Shown here piece by piece: positions 48,902 to 58,818 of a stretch of 64,000 nucleotides of DNA. Made by a program: the position numbers and the translations under genes. The notes under the pieces are model-generated. The model had not been told where the DNA came from and made no database searches. It saw nothing but the letters and a program-made list of their open reading frames with translations. How positions within the stretch are numbered: the stretch's first letter is position 1; the number at the start of each line of letters is the position of its first letter. Source of the stretch: an uncultured Prochlorococcus sp. (GTDB lineage: Bacteria; Cyanobacteriota; Cyanobacteriia; PCC-6307; Cyanobiaceae); NCBI GenBank assembly GCA_902634515.1, contig CACPKH010000002.1, forward strand, positions 22,750 to 86,749, in the 5' to 3' direction.

Positions 48902-50073
48902 GGAGCATTACTGCCAATTACTTCAGAGATGTTTTCAAATTTATGGCGATCTAACTGGTGAGAAAATCCTTCTAGAATATTGGTAACTAGTTTTGGTCCT
49001 TTAAAAATCCAGCCCGTATATAGTTGCAAAAGAGATGCTCCTGCAGCAAGACGGTTCCAGGCAACTCTAGGAGAGTCAATTCCACCTACTCCAATAAGCG
49101 GCATATTATCGTTAGATGATTTCTTGAGTAGACGTATAACTTCTATTGCCCGATCACAAAGTGGGGAGCCGCTCAGGCCTCCTGGTTCTTCTTTTAAGGT
49201 CTTGCCTGTTTGGTTGATAACTCTTTTTTCAAGACCTAATCGGTCAAGACTTGTATTAACTGCAATTAAACCTGCTAATCCCTCCTGAGAAGCTAAGTTG
49301 GCTATGTCTTTAATTGCATTGTTTTCTAGGTCTGGTGCAATCTTGACTAACAAAGGTGGACAATTTTTAACTATTCTTAGACGTTCAATTAAACGTTGTA
49401 ATTCTAATGGTTGTTGTAGATTCCTTAGCCCTGGAGTATTTGGTGAACTTACGTTAATTACAACGTAATTAGCCATATGAGAAAGTAATTCAAGTGATGC
49501 ACCATAATCATCTGGAGCTTGTTCTAAAGGAGTAATTTTAGATTTCCCTAGGTTTATGCCAATCATAAAAGATCTTTTCAAAGGGTCTTCAATATTTTGT
49601 TTTTTAAGTGTTTTGTTCATTGTGTATGCACCATTATTGTTAAACCCCATTCGATTTAATGCTGCTTGTTCTTTGGCGAGTCGAAAAAGTCTTGGACGAG
49701 GGTTTCCTTTTTGTGCATGCCAAGTCACTGTTCCTATTTCTGCAAAACCAAATCCAAAACAATCCCAAATACCTGCACCTACTCCATCCTTATCAAAACC
49801 AGCTGCTAATCCAATTGGGTTTTCGAACTTACAACCAAATAAATTTTGTTGAAGTCTTTCATCTTTATGTTTTAGCTCATTAGCTAGTTTTGTAAGAACT
49901 TTAGAAAAAACAGGGGAGTTCCTATAAATAGATACTTGACCTAACAAAGCAAGTGCAATTTGTGTTAATTGCTCAGGGTCAAGACCATCATCTTTAGACA
50001 GTATTGGATTAAGGAACTGTTGATACAGTGAGTCTGTTGAAAAAAGGTTTAGGAGTGATTGTTTATTCATCAT
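48892..50073 (-). CDS. pyrD: dihydroorotate dehydrogenase, quinone-linked (PyrD class 2)
   Basis: A 393-residue class 2 enzyme of pyrimidine synthesis, membrane-associated and using quinone. [40 protein letters not shown] with [34 protein letters not shown] (catalytic serine), [10 protein letters not shown] and [20 protein letters not shown] are conserved. The N-terminal helices (about 1-60) are the membrane-contact domain of class 2. ATG 50073 overlaps the rnhA stop (TGATG), so I prefer it to the TTG just upstream. Confidence 0.95.
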   Translation of the reverse strand: MMNKQSLLNLFSTDSLYQQFLNPILSKDDGLDPEQLTQIALALLGQVSIYRNSPVFSKVLTKLANELKHKDERLQQNLFGCKFENPIGLAAGFDKDGVGAGIWDCFGFGFAEIGTVTWHAQKGNPRPRLFRLAKEQAALNRMGFNNNGAYTMNKTLKKQNIEDPLKRSFMIGINLGKSKITPLEQAPDDYGASLELLSHMANYVVINVSSPNTPGLRNLQQPLELQRLIERLRIVKNCPPLLVKIAPDLENNAIKDIANLASQEGLAGLIAVNTSLDRLGLEKRVINQTGKTLKEEPGGLSGSPLCDRAIEVIRLLKKSSNDNMPLIGVGGIDSPRVAWNRLAAGASLLQLYTGWIFKGPKLVTNILEGFSHQLDRHKFENISEVIGSNAPWI

Positions 50074-50555
50074 CAACGATCTTTTAATTTGAGCTTTATT
50101 GCAATTTTTTTTGAAAAGCTCACAGCAATCTTGTCTACTCTTTCATTATCAATATCACCGCTATGTCCTTTAACATATTCAAGAGCAACATCTATGAGAC
50201 GTGCCTTATCTAAAGCCTCCCAAAGATCTTGATTAACTACAGGTTTTCGTGAAGATGTTTTCCAACCGTTCTTTTTCCAACCTATTATCCATGTACTTAA
50301 ACCATCAATGAGATATTTACTATCGGTTCTAATTTTCATATTTGGATGACGTGGAAGACTTTTAAGCTTCTTTAGAACTTCTAGAGCTGCCTTTAGTTCC
50401 ATTCGATTATTTGTTGTCTTAGGTGAATATCCACCAAATTCTTCTATAGACCCATCTTCATAACGTATTAGAGCCCCCCACCCTCCTGGACCAGGATTAC
50501 CACTACATGCTCCATCTGTAGCTGCGGTTATAACTCGTGGTTCTTCAATGCTCAT
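50073..50555 (-). CDS. rnhA: ribonuclease HI
   Basis: A 160-residue RNase H that cleaves RNA in RNA-DNA hybrids. [20 protein letters not shown] (first Asp), [16 protein letters not shown] (Glu), [20 protein letters not shown] (second Asp) and [17 protein letters not shown] (His and last Asp) give the full catalytic set. It begins 74 bases after rplL with a strong terminator between, so it probably has its own promoter or uses read-through. Confidence 0.96.
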   Translation of the reverse strand: MSIEEPRVITAATDGACSGNPGPGGWGALIRYEDGSIEEFGGYSPKTTNNRMELKAALEVLKKLKSLPRHPNMKIRTDSKYLIDGLSTWIIGWKKNGWKTSSRKPVVNQDLWEALDKARLIDVALEYVKGHSGDIDNERVDKIAVSFSKKIAIKLKLKDR

Positions 50556-50556
50556 A

Positions 50557-50590
50557 GGAAAAAATAGCCGGTCATCTAGACCGGCTTTTA
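50557..50590 (-). terminator. intrinsic terminator after rplL
   Basis: An exact 8-bp GC-rich stem, AGCCGGTC (50566-50573) with GACCGGCT (50579-50586) and a 5-base loop, stands out in this AT-rich DNA. On the minus strand it is followed by ATTTTTTCC, a proper U-tract, so it terminates the rplJ-rplL transcript; it ends two bases before the rnhA ATG. Confidence 0.85.
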
Positions 50591-50629
50591 ATGCTAAGGA
50601 GTTAGTAGATTTAATTTAGAATAGTTTGT

Positions 50630-51028
50630 TTATTTGAGGGATACTTTGCCTCCTGCACCTTCGATTGCTTTTTTTAGTGCCTCTGCTTCATCTTTTGATA
50701 CACCTTCTTTAATTGTTTTTGGTGCAGCTTCAACCATTGCTTTTGCATCTCCTAGTCCAAGGCCAGTGGCATTTCGAACTTCTTTTAGGACTTTAATTTT
50801 TGCAGAAGCGTCAAAACTTTCTAAGACAACTTCAAACTCAGTTTTCTCTTCAGCTGCTTCGCCTCCAGCAGCTCCACCAGCTGCTGCGCCTGGAGCTGCC
50901 ATTACAACTCCTGCCGATGCTGCAGCAGAAACTCCAAAAGCTTCTTCAATTTGCTTAACCAATTCAGAGGCTTCAAGCAAGGAAAGCTCTTTTAGTGATT
51001 CAAGGATTTTGTCGGTTTTTGTAGACAT
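50630..51028 (-). CDS. rplL: 50S ribosomal protein L7/L12
   Basis: A 132-residue stalk protein. The N-terminal dimerisation part ([20 protein letters not shown]) is followed by an alanine/glycine hinge ([18 protein letters not shown]) and the globular domain with [40 protein letters not shown] and [14 protein letters not shown] at the end. It binds elongation factors on the ribosome. It follows rplJ by 51 bases and ends before a clear terminator. Confidence 0.98.
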   Translation of the reverse strand: MSTKTDKILESLKELSLLEASELVKQIEEAFGVSAAASAGVVMAAPGAAAGGAAGGEAAEEKTEFEVVLESFDASAKIKVLKEVRNATGLGLGDAKAMVEAAPKTIKEGVSKDEAEALKKAIEGAGGKVSLK

Positions 51029-51079
51029 GGTTTAAATTCAGCAACGAGTTAGGAAAAAAGTCTGTCGAAAGTAAAGAAA

Positions 51080-51607
51080 TCAGCTCTCACCGTTTTCGGC
51101 ATGCTGTTTAAGTGATCTGGCAAGGCCTGAAGGAACCTCTTTTATTCCTACAGCAATTTTTGTTGGGATGGCATTTAAAGCCCCTGCAATTTGAGCCATA
51201 AGAGTCTCTTTAGACGGAAGACTGGCAATTGCCTTTATTTCATCTTGAGAGAGAAGTTTGCCTTCAAAAAGTCCGCCTTTTGTCTCGGACTTTTTAGTTT
51301 CCTTTTGGAATGTTTGAATTGCTTTTAATGCGCCACCAACATCGCCTTTTACAAGTACGAAAGCATTAGTGCCACTTAATAACGATTCAAGTCCAGACCA
51401 TGTGCTGTCTCCATTGATTGCCTTTCGAATTAATGTATTCTTGGCAACCTTGCAAATGCCTTTACTGGGCTCAAGACGAGCCCTAAGATCAGACATTTCT
51501 TTGATGGATAAGCCCTTGTAATCCAGGACCAACGCCATTTCAGCATCATCGAGGAGGCCTTTAATCTCTTCGACTATTTGTTTCTTACTCTCCAGTGTGC
51601 GGCCCAT
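51080..51607 (-). CDS. rplJ: 50S ribosomal protein L10
   Basis: A 175-residue stalk base protein. [51 protein letters not shown] and [19 protein letters not shown] match the family. The C-terminal helix that binds L7/L12 dimers is present. Its leader carries an L10-leader RNA, through which L10 with L12 represses its own synthesis. Confidence 0.97.
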   Translation of the reverse strand: MGRTLESKKQIVEEIKGLLDDAEMALVLDYKGLSIKEMSDLRARLEPSKGICKVAKNTLIRKAINGDSTWSGLESLLSGTNAFVLVKGDVGGALKAIQTFQKETKKSETKGGLFEGKLLSQDEIKAIASLPSKETLMAQIAGALNAIPTKIAVGIKEVPSGLARSLKQHAENGES

Positions 51608-51706
51608 AGTAATTGGATCGAATCAAGGAAGTAACTAGACAAGCTGCCATTTATCTCTAAAAAGAGACGAGGATGCTGTCGATTCAATCCAATGAAGATA
51701 AACCGT

Positions 51707-51769
51707 TTAGCAATTGCCTCGGTAGGATCTATGCACTTTCGTACTACCTACTGTCTATGGCTTTGCTAA
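51707..51769 (-). ncRNA. ribosomal protein L10 leader (autoregulatory RNA element)
   Basis: Reading the minus strand, the outer stem TTAGCAA/TTGCTAA (7 bp, exact) encloses GCC/GGC and then the inner stem GTAGG/CCTAC. The signature GACAGTAGG on the 5' side and CCTACCGAGG on the 3' side match the conserved core of L10 leaders as I know it from Bacillus rplJ, where the L10(L12)4 complex binds. It lies 99 bases before the rplJ ATG, within the rplA-rplJ spacer. Assignment rests on structure plus motif plus position; a covariance-model search was not possible. Confidence 0.85.
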
Positions 51770-51784
51770 TACCTAAAAGGTATT
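51768..51784 (-). other. small hairpin competing with the L10 leader stem
   Basis: On the minus strand AATACC and GGTATT pair around TTTTA, flanked by GCG and AGC, which extend the stem through one mismatch. The 3' arm (GGTATTAGC) shares bases with the 5' strand of the L10 leader outer stem (TTAGCAA), so both cannot form fully at once. Its place 30 bases after rplA also allows a simple attenuation or processing role. Confidence 0.4.
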
Positions 51785-51813
51785 CGCTAGTTAAACAAAT
51801 ATACCAAATAAGG

Positions 51814-52521
51814 TTACGCTTCTTCTTGAAGATCTTGTAGAGCAGTTATATCAACTTGAATAGATGGTCCCATTGTTGAACTTAAAAACAAGCTTTTCCA
51901 GTAACGCCCTTTAGCACCGCTAGGCTTATTTCTATCAATTGTTTCTTGTAAGGATTTTAAATTTTCAAGCAGAGCTTCTGAAGCAAAGCTTGCTTTGCCA
52001 AATCGAACATGAACAATTCCACCACGATCAGCTCTGAACTCTAGTTTTCCTGCTTTGAATTCAGAAATAGCTCCTTTTAGATCAGTCGTCACTGTTCCAG
52101 CTTTTGGATTTGGCATTAGTCCCCTAGGACCTAGTACTCGCCCTAATTTTGCAACTTTGGGCATCATTTCAGGAGTAGCAATGAGGATGTCAAAGTTCAT
52201 TTCACCCTTATTAATGATTTCTACAAGATCTTCTTCTCCAGCCAAATCAGCGCCTGCTGATTTGGCTTCCCCTACTTTCTCGCCTTTTGCAATAACAGCA
52301 ATTCTTACTTTTTGCCCAGTTCCATTTGGAAGAGCAACTGTAGTTCTTAATTGTTGGTCTGTGTATTTGGGATCTATCCCTAGCCTTGCATGAGCTTCAA
52401 TGGTCTCATCAAACTTAGCTGTTGAATTTTTTTTCACTAAATCAATAGCTTCACTTGGTGTATACAACTTTTCTTCTACTTGTGAAGAAAGGTTGGTCAT
52501 TCTTTTTGAAGTTTTTTTCAT
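51814..52521 (-). CDS. rplA: 50S ribosomal protein L1
   Basis: A 235-residue L1-stalk protein. [60 protein letters not shown] with [12 protein letters not shown], and [18 protein letters not shown] are conserved. The frame is open a few codons upstream, but [14 protein letters not shown] at ATG 52521 looks like the usual start in this group. It is followed by the L10 leader and preceded by rplK. Confidence 0.96.
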   Translation of the reverse strand: MKKTSKRMTNLSSQVEEKLYTPSEAIDLVKKNSTAKFDETIEAHARLGIDPKYTDQQLRTTVALPNGTGQKVRIAVIAKGEKVGEAKSAGADLAGEEDLVEIINKGEMNFDILIATPEMMPKVAKLGRVLGPRGLMPNPKAGTVTTDLKGAISEFKAGKLEFRADRGGIVHVRFGKASFASEALLENLKSLQETIDRNKPSGAKGRYWKSLFLSSTMGPSIQVDITALQDLQEEA

Positions 52522-52604
52522 ATAAAAAATGGGGTACATGCGACTTTTAAGTCTCCCCCTGAATAATGAATCAAGGTTTTTTAGGCAAAAATCCTAAAGA
52601 GGAT

Positions 52605-53030
52605 TTAATCACTAATAGAAACACCCATATTTTTGGCTGTTCCTTCAATGACTTTCATTGCTGATTCAATACTACTGCAGTTCAAATCAGGCAATTTAGT
52701 TTTTGCTATTTCCTCTAATTGAGACTTGTTAATTGTACCTGCCTGCCCTTTTGCTGATTCTCCCGAGCCTTTTTCAATACCAGCGGCTTTTGTAATAAGA
52801 ACTGATGCTGGAGGTGTCTTTGTTATGAATGTAAAACTTCGATCTTCAAATACAGATATTTCAACTGGTATAACAAAGCCTGCTTTGTCTTGAGTCCTTG
52901 CATTGTATTCCTTGCAGAAAGACATAATGTTTACCCCATGCTGTCCAAGAGCTGGACCGACAGGTGGGGCAGGATTTGCTTTGCCAGCCTGAAGGGCCAA
53001 CTTGATCACGGCTACAACTTTCTTTGCCAT
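52605..53030 (-). CDS. rplK: 50S ribosomal protein L11
   Basis: A 141-residue protein of the GTPase-associated centre. [60 protein letters not shown] with [10 protein letters not shown], and [14 protein letters not shown] C-terminus (here [15 protein letters not shown]) give the complete family pattern. It lies between nusG (111 bases upstream) and rplA. Confidence 0.98.
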   Translation of the reverse strand: MAKKVVAVIKLALQAGKANPAPPVGPALGQHGVNIMSFCKEYNARTQDKAGFVIPVEISVFEDRSFTFITKTPPASVLITKAAGIEKGSGESAKGQAGTINKSQLEEIAKTKLPDLNCSSIESAMKVIEGTAKNMGVSISD

Positions 53031-53141
53031 CTTTTAGGAGAATTGGAGTTTGAGACTTACCTAGTTAAAGGAAAGTTTGTGAAGGTTCTGCAAAATTACT
53101 TCTTTGTTTGTCAAAAAAGGCATTAATAGGAATTTTATCAG

Positions 53142-53816
53142 TTAGTTCTGTTTATTTATTTGAGAAAACTCAAGTTCAACTGGAGTTTCTCTCCCAAAGA
53201 TTGAAAGAAGGGCCTTTAACTTGCTTCTTTCTCCTGATACTTCAATAACTTCGCCCTGAAAGTCTTTAAAAGGTCCTCCAGTAACAATAATGCGATCACC
53301 TTCAGCAAGGTCAAGTTTGACGACAGTTTTCTTTTCAGAAGCTCTTTTGAAAATCCTATTAACTTCAGACCTGCTTAGAGGTCTTGGTTTGATATGTCCT
53401 CTTCCTCTGCCAGTTGGTCGTCGGTCTTCAGCTCCAACAAAATTAATAACATTAGGAGTGCTTCTTACTGCCATCATTGTGTCTTCATCAAGGACCATAC
53501 GAACTAATACATAACCTGGAAAAACTTTCTCTTCAGTTGATTGTCTGCTGCCATCTTTTTTTAATTTGACTGCAGGTGTTTGAGGGATTTCTATTTCAAG
53601 AATGCGATTACCTACTCCTAGAGTTACGGCTCTTTGTTCAAGAGTGGCTTTTACTTTTTTTTCACAACTAGATGCAACTTGAATGGCATACCATCTAGCG
53701 ACGCTTGTTTTTGCTATGGATTCAGCTGCATTCGAGATTATTTCTTCTCCATTACTGGATGAAGTTAAATCTATTGCCTCTGAAGACGTTGAGGAAGTGG
53801 AATCAAATTCTGACAC
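53142..53816 (-). CDS. nusG: transcription termination/antitermination factor NusG
   Basis: A 224-residue protein. An acidic serine-rich N-terminal extension of about 40 residues precedes the NGN domain (WYAIQVASSCEKKVKATLEQ, VFPGYVLVRMVLDEDTMMAV, TPNVINFVGAEDRRPTGR). The KOW domain is EGDRIIVTGGPFKDFQGEVI. It binds RNA polymerase and couples it with ribosomes or Rho. Start GTG 53816 gives the long extension; a later start nearer the NGN domain is possible. Order secE-nusG-rplK-rplA is the bacterial standard. Confidence 0.96.
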   Translation of the reverse strand: MSEFDSTSSTSSEAIDLTSSSNGEEIISNAAESIAKTSVARWYAIQVASSCEKKVKATLEQRAVTLGVGNRILEIEIPQTPAVKLKKDGSRQSTEEKVFPGYVLVRMVLDEDTMMAVRSTPNVINFVGAEDRRPTGRGRGHIKPRPLSRSEVNRIFKRASEKKTVVKLDLAEGDRIIVTGGPFKDFQGEVIEVSGERSKLKALLSIFGRETPVELEFSQINKQN

Positions 53817-53867
53817 TGTGAAGAAAAAGCTTTGTGAAATGATTGAAAATAAATTGTTGAGTTTGCT

Positions 53868-54110
53868 TCAACGGAAAATCTGTGATGCACCCCAACCATA
53901 AAAACGACTTATTGCTGCAATGGATGCTGCAGATAGAGTTACCATTAATATTACTGCTATTGATTCACTAAATAGTTGCTGTCTACTTGGCCATACAACT
54001 AATTTAAGTTCCTCAATAGTTCCAGCAAAAAAACCTTTTTTAGGTGAAGGAGGCTCTTCACTAGGAGGTGAAGTAGAGTTCGGTTGTTCTTGAGAAGGGG
54101 TTGATGACAC
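53868..54110 (-). CDS. secE: preprotein translocase subunit SecE
   Basis: An 80-residue single-span SecE. A proline/serine-rich N-terminus (SQEQPNSTSPPSEEPPSPKK) leads to the amphipathic cytoplasmic helix GTIEELKLVVWPSRQQLFSE and the membrane helix SIAVILMVTLSAASIAAI. It clamps SecY in the translocon. I take GTG 54110 as the start because the frame upstream to TTG 54158 does not look like SecE; no Shine-Dalgarno decides this. The clpB-like gene ends 23-70 bases upstream. Confidence 0.9.
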   Translation of the reverse strand: MSSTPSQEQPNSTSPPSEEPPSPKKGFFAGTIEELKLVVWPSRQQLFSESIAVILMVTLSAASIAAISRFYGWGASQIFR

Positions 54111-54180
54111 AGTTAAAAATTCCAGTATGAGGCTTTTTAATATGCAATAAGTCAGCAAATATTGTATTGATATTACTCTT

Positions 54181-56964
54181 TTAGTGTTCTCCTTGAAACT
54201 CTAGTGTTTTTGATTCGTTTTCAGAAGTTTTTATTCTTACTGCTCTGAAACCATTAAATTCATCTTCCAATAATTTAGTTGCAAGAGGATTTTCAATTCT
54301 TCTTCGGATAATTCTTCTTAATGGTCTGGCTCCATATTCAGGTTCAAATCCTTCTGATGCAAGATTTTCTATTGTGGAACTATCAACACGAAGTTCTAAA
54401 TTTTGTTCAGCAAGCAAATTTGTTAGTTCAATAAGTTGAAGCTTGATAATTTCTTGAATATCTTGTCTTGAAAGTGGGCTGAAATGAATAATTTCATCAA
54501 TTCTATTAAGAAACTCTGGGCGAAATTGCTTTTTCAGCAATTGATCAATTGTTGTCTTTAAAGAGTTAGAAACTTTCTTCATGTCATTATTATTTTCATC
54601 TGAAAATCTTGTGCTGTCTAAGATTTTTCGACTTGCCAGATTGCTTGTCATTACAATAACAGTGTGGCGAAAGTCAACTGTTATTCCTTGAGAGTCGGTT
54701 AGCCGTCCATCATCAAGAACTTGTAGCAGAATATTGAATACATCAGGATGGGCTTTTTCTAATTCATCTAAAAGAATTACAGAATATGGTCTTCGACGTA
54801 CTGCTTCAGTTAATTGACCTCCTTCTTCATAACCGACATACCCTGGTGGAGCCCCAAGAAGCCTTGCAACTGCATTCCTTTCCATGAATTCACTCATATC
54901 TAATCTGATTAATGCTTCTTCTTCATCAAACAATGAAGCGGCTAGAGCTTTTGCTAATTCTGTTTTTCCAACTCCGGTTGGACCTAAAAACAAAAAGGAC
55001 CCAATAGGACGATAGCTATCTTTCATTCCTGCCCTTGCTCTTTTAATAGCCTCAGCCACTGCTTTCACTGCTTCGATTTGGCCTATAACTTTGTTAGCAA
55101 GATCTTTCTCTAAGTTTAAAAGTTTTTGCTTTTCACCTGCCATGACTTTATTTACTGGAATACCAGTCCAATTAGCAACAACATCAGCAATATCTTCTGG
55201 CTCAACTTGACTTTTTCTAGGTGAAAGAATGCTTGATTTTAAATAATTATCAATTTCCTTTTCTGTAGTTAGTATTTCATCTTGAAGATTGTAAAGAGTA
55301 TCATATTGAAGCTTTGCAGCTTCTTCAAGATTTCCTGCCTGTTCTGCCGAATTAATTAAGTCTCTAATATTATTATCTTCATTATACAAACTTTCTAGTT
55401 CCTTTGAGTTTGATTTATAAGCTTCCCATTCACTAGTCAGTTTATTAACTTCACCTTCCTTTATCTTAATTTGATTATTTATTCTTTCATATTCTTCTTC
55501 TTTATTATTTTTCTGAGCATCAATTAGCTCTTTGCTTAAACTGATAAGAGCATATTCTTTTTCTTCAATTAAGATTGGTTTTGAAGTGGCCTCAATTTTA
55601 ATTTGAGCAGCAGCTTCATCTATTAAATCTATTGCTTTGTCAGGGAGGCATCGGTCATTTATATAACGATCTGCAAGTTTATTTGCTGTGATTAATGCCT
55701 GGTCTGAAATATTAACTGCATGATGTAGTTCATATCTTTCTTTAATACCGCGCAGTATTTCAACGCTTAATTCTATACTCGGCTCTTTAATAAAAACTTG
55801 TTGAAACCTTCTATTCAGAGCCTGATCTTTTTCGATTGTTTTTCTATAATGTTCTGGTGTAGTCGTTCCAATGCAACGAAGATCGCCACTAGCAAGAATA
55901 GGTTTCAATAGACTTCCTGCATCTGCACTTGAACGGTCAGTAGAAAGTAAAGTATGAAGCTCATCAATAAATAAAATAACTTTAGACTCAGGATTACTTG
56001 CTTCTTTAAGAACGGATCTTAGTCGCTCTTCAAATTGTCCTCTAAATTTCGTACCAGCTATTAATGCGCCTATATCTAGTGAAATTAGTTTTAGGCCTTT
56101 AAGAGATTCAGGAACTTCATTGCAAATAATTCTTTGTGCTAACAACTCTGCTATAGCTGTTTTTCCTACTCCTGGAGGACCAATTAATACGGGATTATTT
56201 TTTCCTCTTCGTGATAGAACTTTGATAGTAGATTTAATTTCTTTATCTCTTCCTATTACTGGGTCTAGCTCTTGATTTTGTGCAGCTAAAGTAAGATCTT
56301 TCCCAAAGATTTCCAGAGGGTTTTCTTCTTTTTCTAGCTTTATTTGATTATCTTCAGAATTATGTTTAGATTTAATCTCTTGGATTATTTCTTTCTGGTC
56401 ATTTTTATTGAATCCAGTGGCAAAAGTTTCAAGTGATTTTTGTTCTTTTTTATATGAATTTTTTTCTATCTTATTTGATTTACGAGAAATAGATTTTGGT
56501 AATCGTCTTAATTCGCTTTCAAGTAATTCACTTGGTAATCCTACTTCTTTAAAAAGCTCAGATCCGATCCTTTTATCTCTTCCAAGTGCTATTAGCAAGT
56601 GAGAAACTTCTATTGAGCGAGAGCCCCATCTTTTCCTAAAATTATCAGCGCAGTCGAGTAATTCTTCTAGATCCTCACCTACGAATAACTTGTCTGTATT
56701 TGTTATTGGAAGACCTGCAAGAAAATTTTCTAGACCATCCAGTATATCTTCAATATTTATTGGTAAGGACTCCACTGTTGATTGATAGCTTGAATCAGTA
56801 AATAGAGCTTGCAGAATATGCTCTACATCAAGGAACTCATGTCTCCATCTACGGGCTTCATTTTCACCTGCTAGTAAAAGGTTCCATGCTTCATTACTAA
56901 AAGAGTCTGGTGCATTTGTTAGACTGCTTTTCATAGAATCTGTGTTAGTTGTTTGAAATTGCAT
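54181..56964 (-). CDS. ClpB-like AAA+ disaggregase with extended linker (ClpB2 type)
   Basis: A 927-residue two-domain Hsp100 protein. N domain about 20-155 (NEAWNLLLAGENEARRWRHE); then a charged, Lys/Glu/Asn-rich linker of about 70 residues (about 155-225); NBD1 with GPPGVGKTAIAELLAQ (262-269) and VILFIDELHTLL; a coiled-coil middle domain (about 460-580), the feature that separates ClpB from ClpC/ClpA; NBD2 with GPTGVGKTELAKAL (661-668) and ILLDELEKAHPDVFNILLQV. Total length exceeds usual ClpB (about 860), mainly through the linker. In NBD2 the usual 'EKHSV' is ERNAV. It probably unfolds aggregated proteins with DnaK; cyanobacteria often have a second, constitutive ClpB, which this may be. 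Confidence 0.9.
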   Translation of the reverse strand: MQFQTTNTDSMKSSLTNAPDSFSNEAWNLLLAGENEARRWRHEFLDVEHILQALFTDSSYQSTVESLPINIEDILDGLENFLAGLPITNTDKLFVGEDLEELLDCADNFRKRWGSRSIEVSHLLIALGRDKRIGSELFKEVGLPSELLESELRRLPKSISRKSNKIEKNSYKKEQKSLETFATGFNKNDQKEIIQEIKSKHNSEDNQIKLEKEENPLEIFGKDLTLAAQNQELDPVIGRDKEIKSTIKVLSRRGKNNPVLIGPPGVGKTAIAELLAQRIICNEVPESLKGLKLISLDIGALIAGTKFRGQFEERLRSVLKEASNPESKVILFIDELHTLLSTDRSSADAGSLLKPILASGDLRCIGTTTPEHYRKTIEKDQALNRRFQQVFIKEPSIELSVEILRGIKERYELHHAVNISDQALITANKLADRYINDRCLPDKAIDLIDEAAAQIKIEATSKPILIEEKEYALISLSKELIDAQKNNKEEEYERINNQIKIKEGEVNKLTSEWEAYKSNSKELESLYNEDNNIRDLINSAEQAGNLEEAAKLQYDTLYNLQDEILTTEKEIDNYLKSSILSPRKSQVEPEDIADVVANWTGIPVNKVMAGEKQKLLNLEKDLANKVIGQIEAVKAVAEAIKRARAGMKDSYRPIGSFLFLGPTGVGKTELAKALAASLFDEEEALIRLDMSEFMERNAVARLLGAPPGYVGYEEGGQLTEAVRRRPYSVILLDELEKAHPDVFNILLQVLDDGRLTDSQGITVDFRHTVIVMTSNLASRKILDSTRFSDENNNDMKKVSNSLKTTIDQLLKKQFRPEFLNRIDEIIHFSPLSRQDIQEIIKLQLIELTNLLAEQNLELRVDSSTIENLASEGFEPEYGARPLRRIIRRRIENPLATKLLEDEFNGFRAVRIKTSENESKTLEFQGEH

Positions 56965-56989
56965 AAGGCTTATTAATTAGAAGGGAGCA

Positions 56990-57373
56990 CTATGTCTTTT
57001 GAATTAATTCAATTTTGTAGCCATCTGGGTCTTGAATAAAAGCTATCAAGGTTTGACTATGTTTCATTGGTCCGGCTTCTCTAATCACATTCCCACCATT
57101 TGCAGCAATTGACTTGCATGTTTGATAAATATCACTTACTCCAATAGCAATATGTCCATATCCAGTACCAATGTCATAATGCTTTTTGTCCCAATTGTGA
57201 GTTAGTTCTAGTACTGTACTGTTTTCTTCAGAACCATAACCAACAAATGCAAGGGTGAATTTGCCAGAAGGGTAGTCTTTTTTTCTTAGTAATTTCATGC
57301 CTAATATCTCCGTATAAAATTTTAAGGACCTTTCTAGATCTACTACCCTAATCATGGTATGAAGCATTCTCAT
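56990..57373 (-). CDS. gloA: lactoylglutathione lyase (glyoxalase I)
   Basis: A 127-residue vicinal-oxygen-chelate enzyme that turns methylglyoxal-glutathione into lactoylglutathione. MLHTMIRVVDLERSLKFYTE has the first metal histidine and the helix, VLELTHNWDKKHYDIGTGYG the glutamate, GHIAIGVSDIYQTC the second histidine and DPDGYKIELIQ the last glutamate, giving the full metal site. Start ATG 57373 or 57367. It lies 25 bases before the clpB-like gene and is divergent from eno. Confidence 0.96.
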   Translation of the reverse strand: MRMLHTMIRVVDLERSLKFYTEILGMKLLRKKDYPSGKFTLAFVGYGSEENSTVLELTHNWDKKHYDIGTGYGHIAIGVSDIYQTCKSIAANGGNVIREAGPMKHSQTLIAFIQDPDGYKIELIQKT

Positions 57374-57492
57374 TTTTCAGATATGTTCTATGGGTTTCTT
57401 TATTTTGATTGGTAATTAGTTAAAAAGTCTTGGTAAAAACAAAACTACTAAAAAATAAAGAGCAAATGTCACCAGAAACTCATAGGATTTAA

Positions 57493-58812
<1,320 letters not shown>

Positions 58813-58818
58813 TGTATT

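Noticed and set aside
50634..51035. 133-codon open frame opposite rplL, Ala/Ser/Pro-rich
   Set aside because: It is the antisense shadow of the alanine-rich rplL sequence; composition follows from the reverse complement and no ribosome-binding site or family resemblance is seen.
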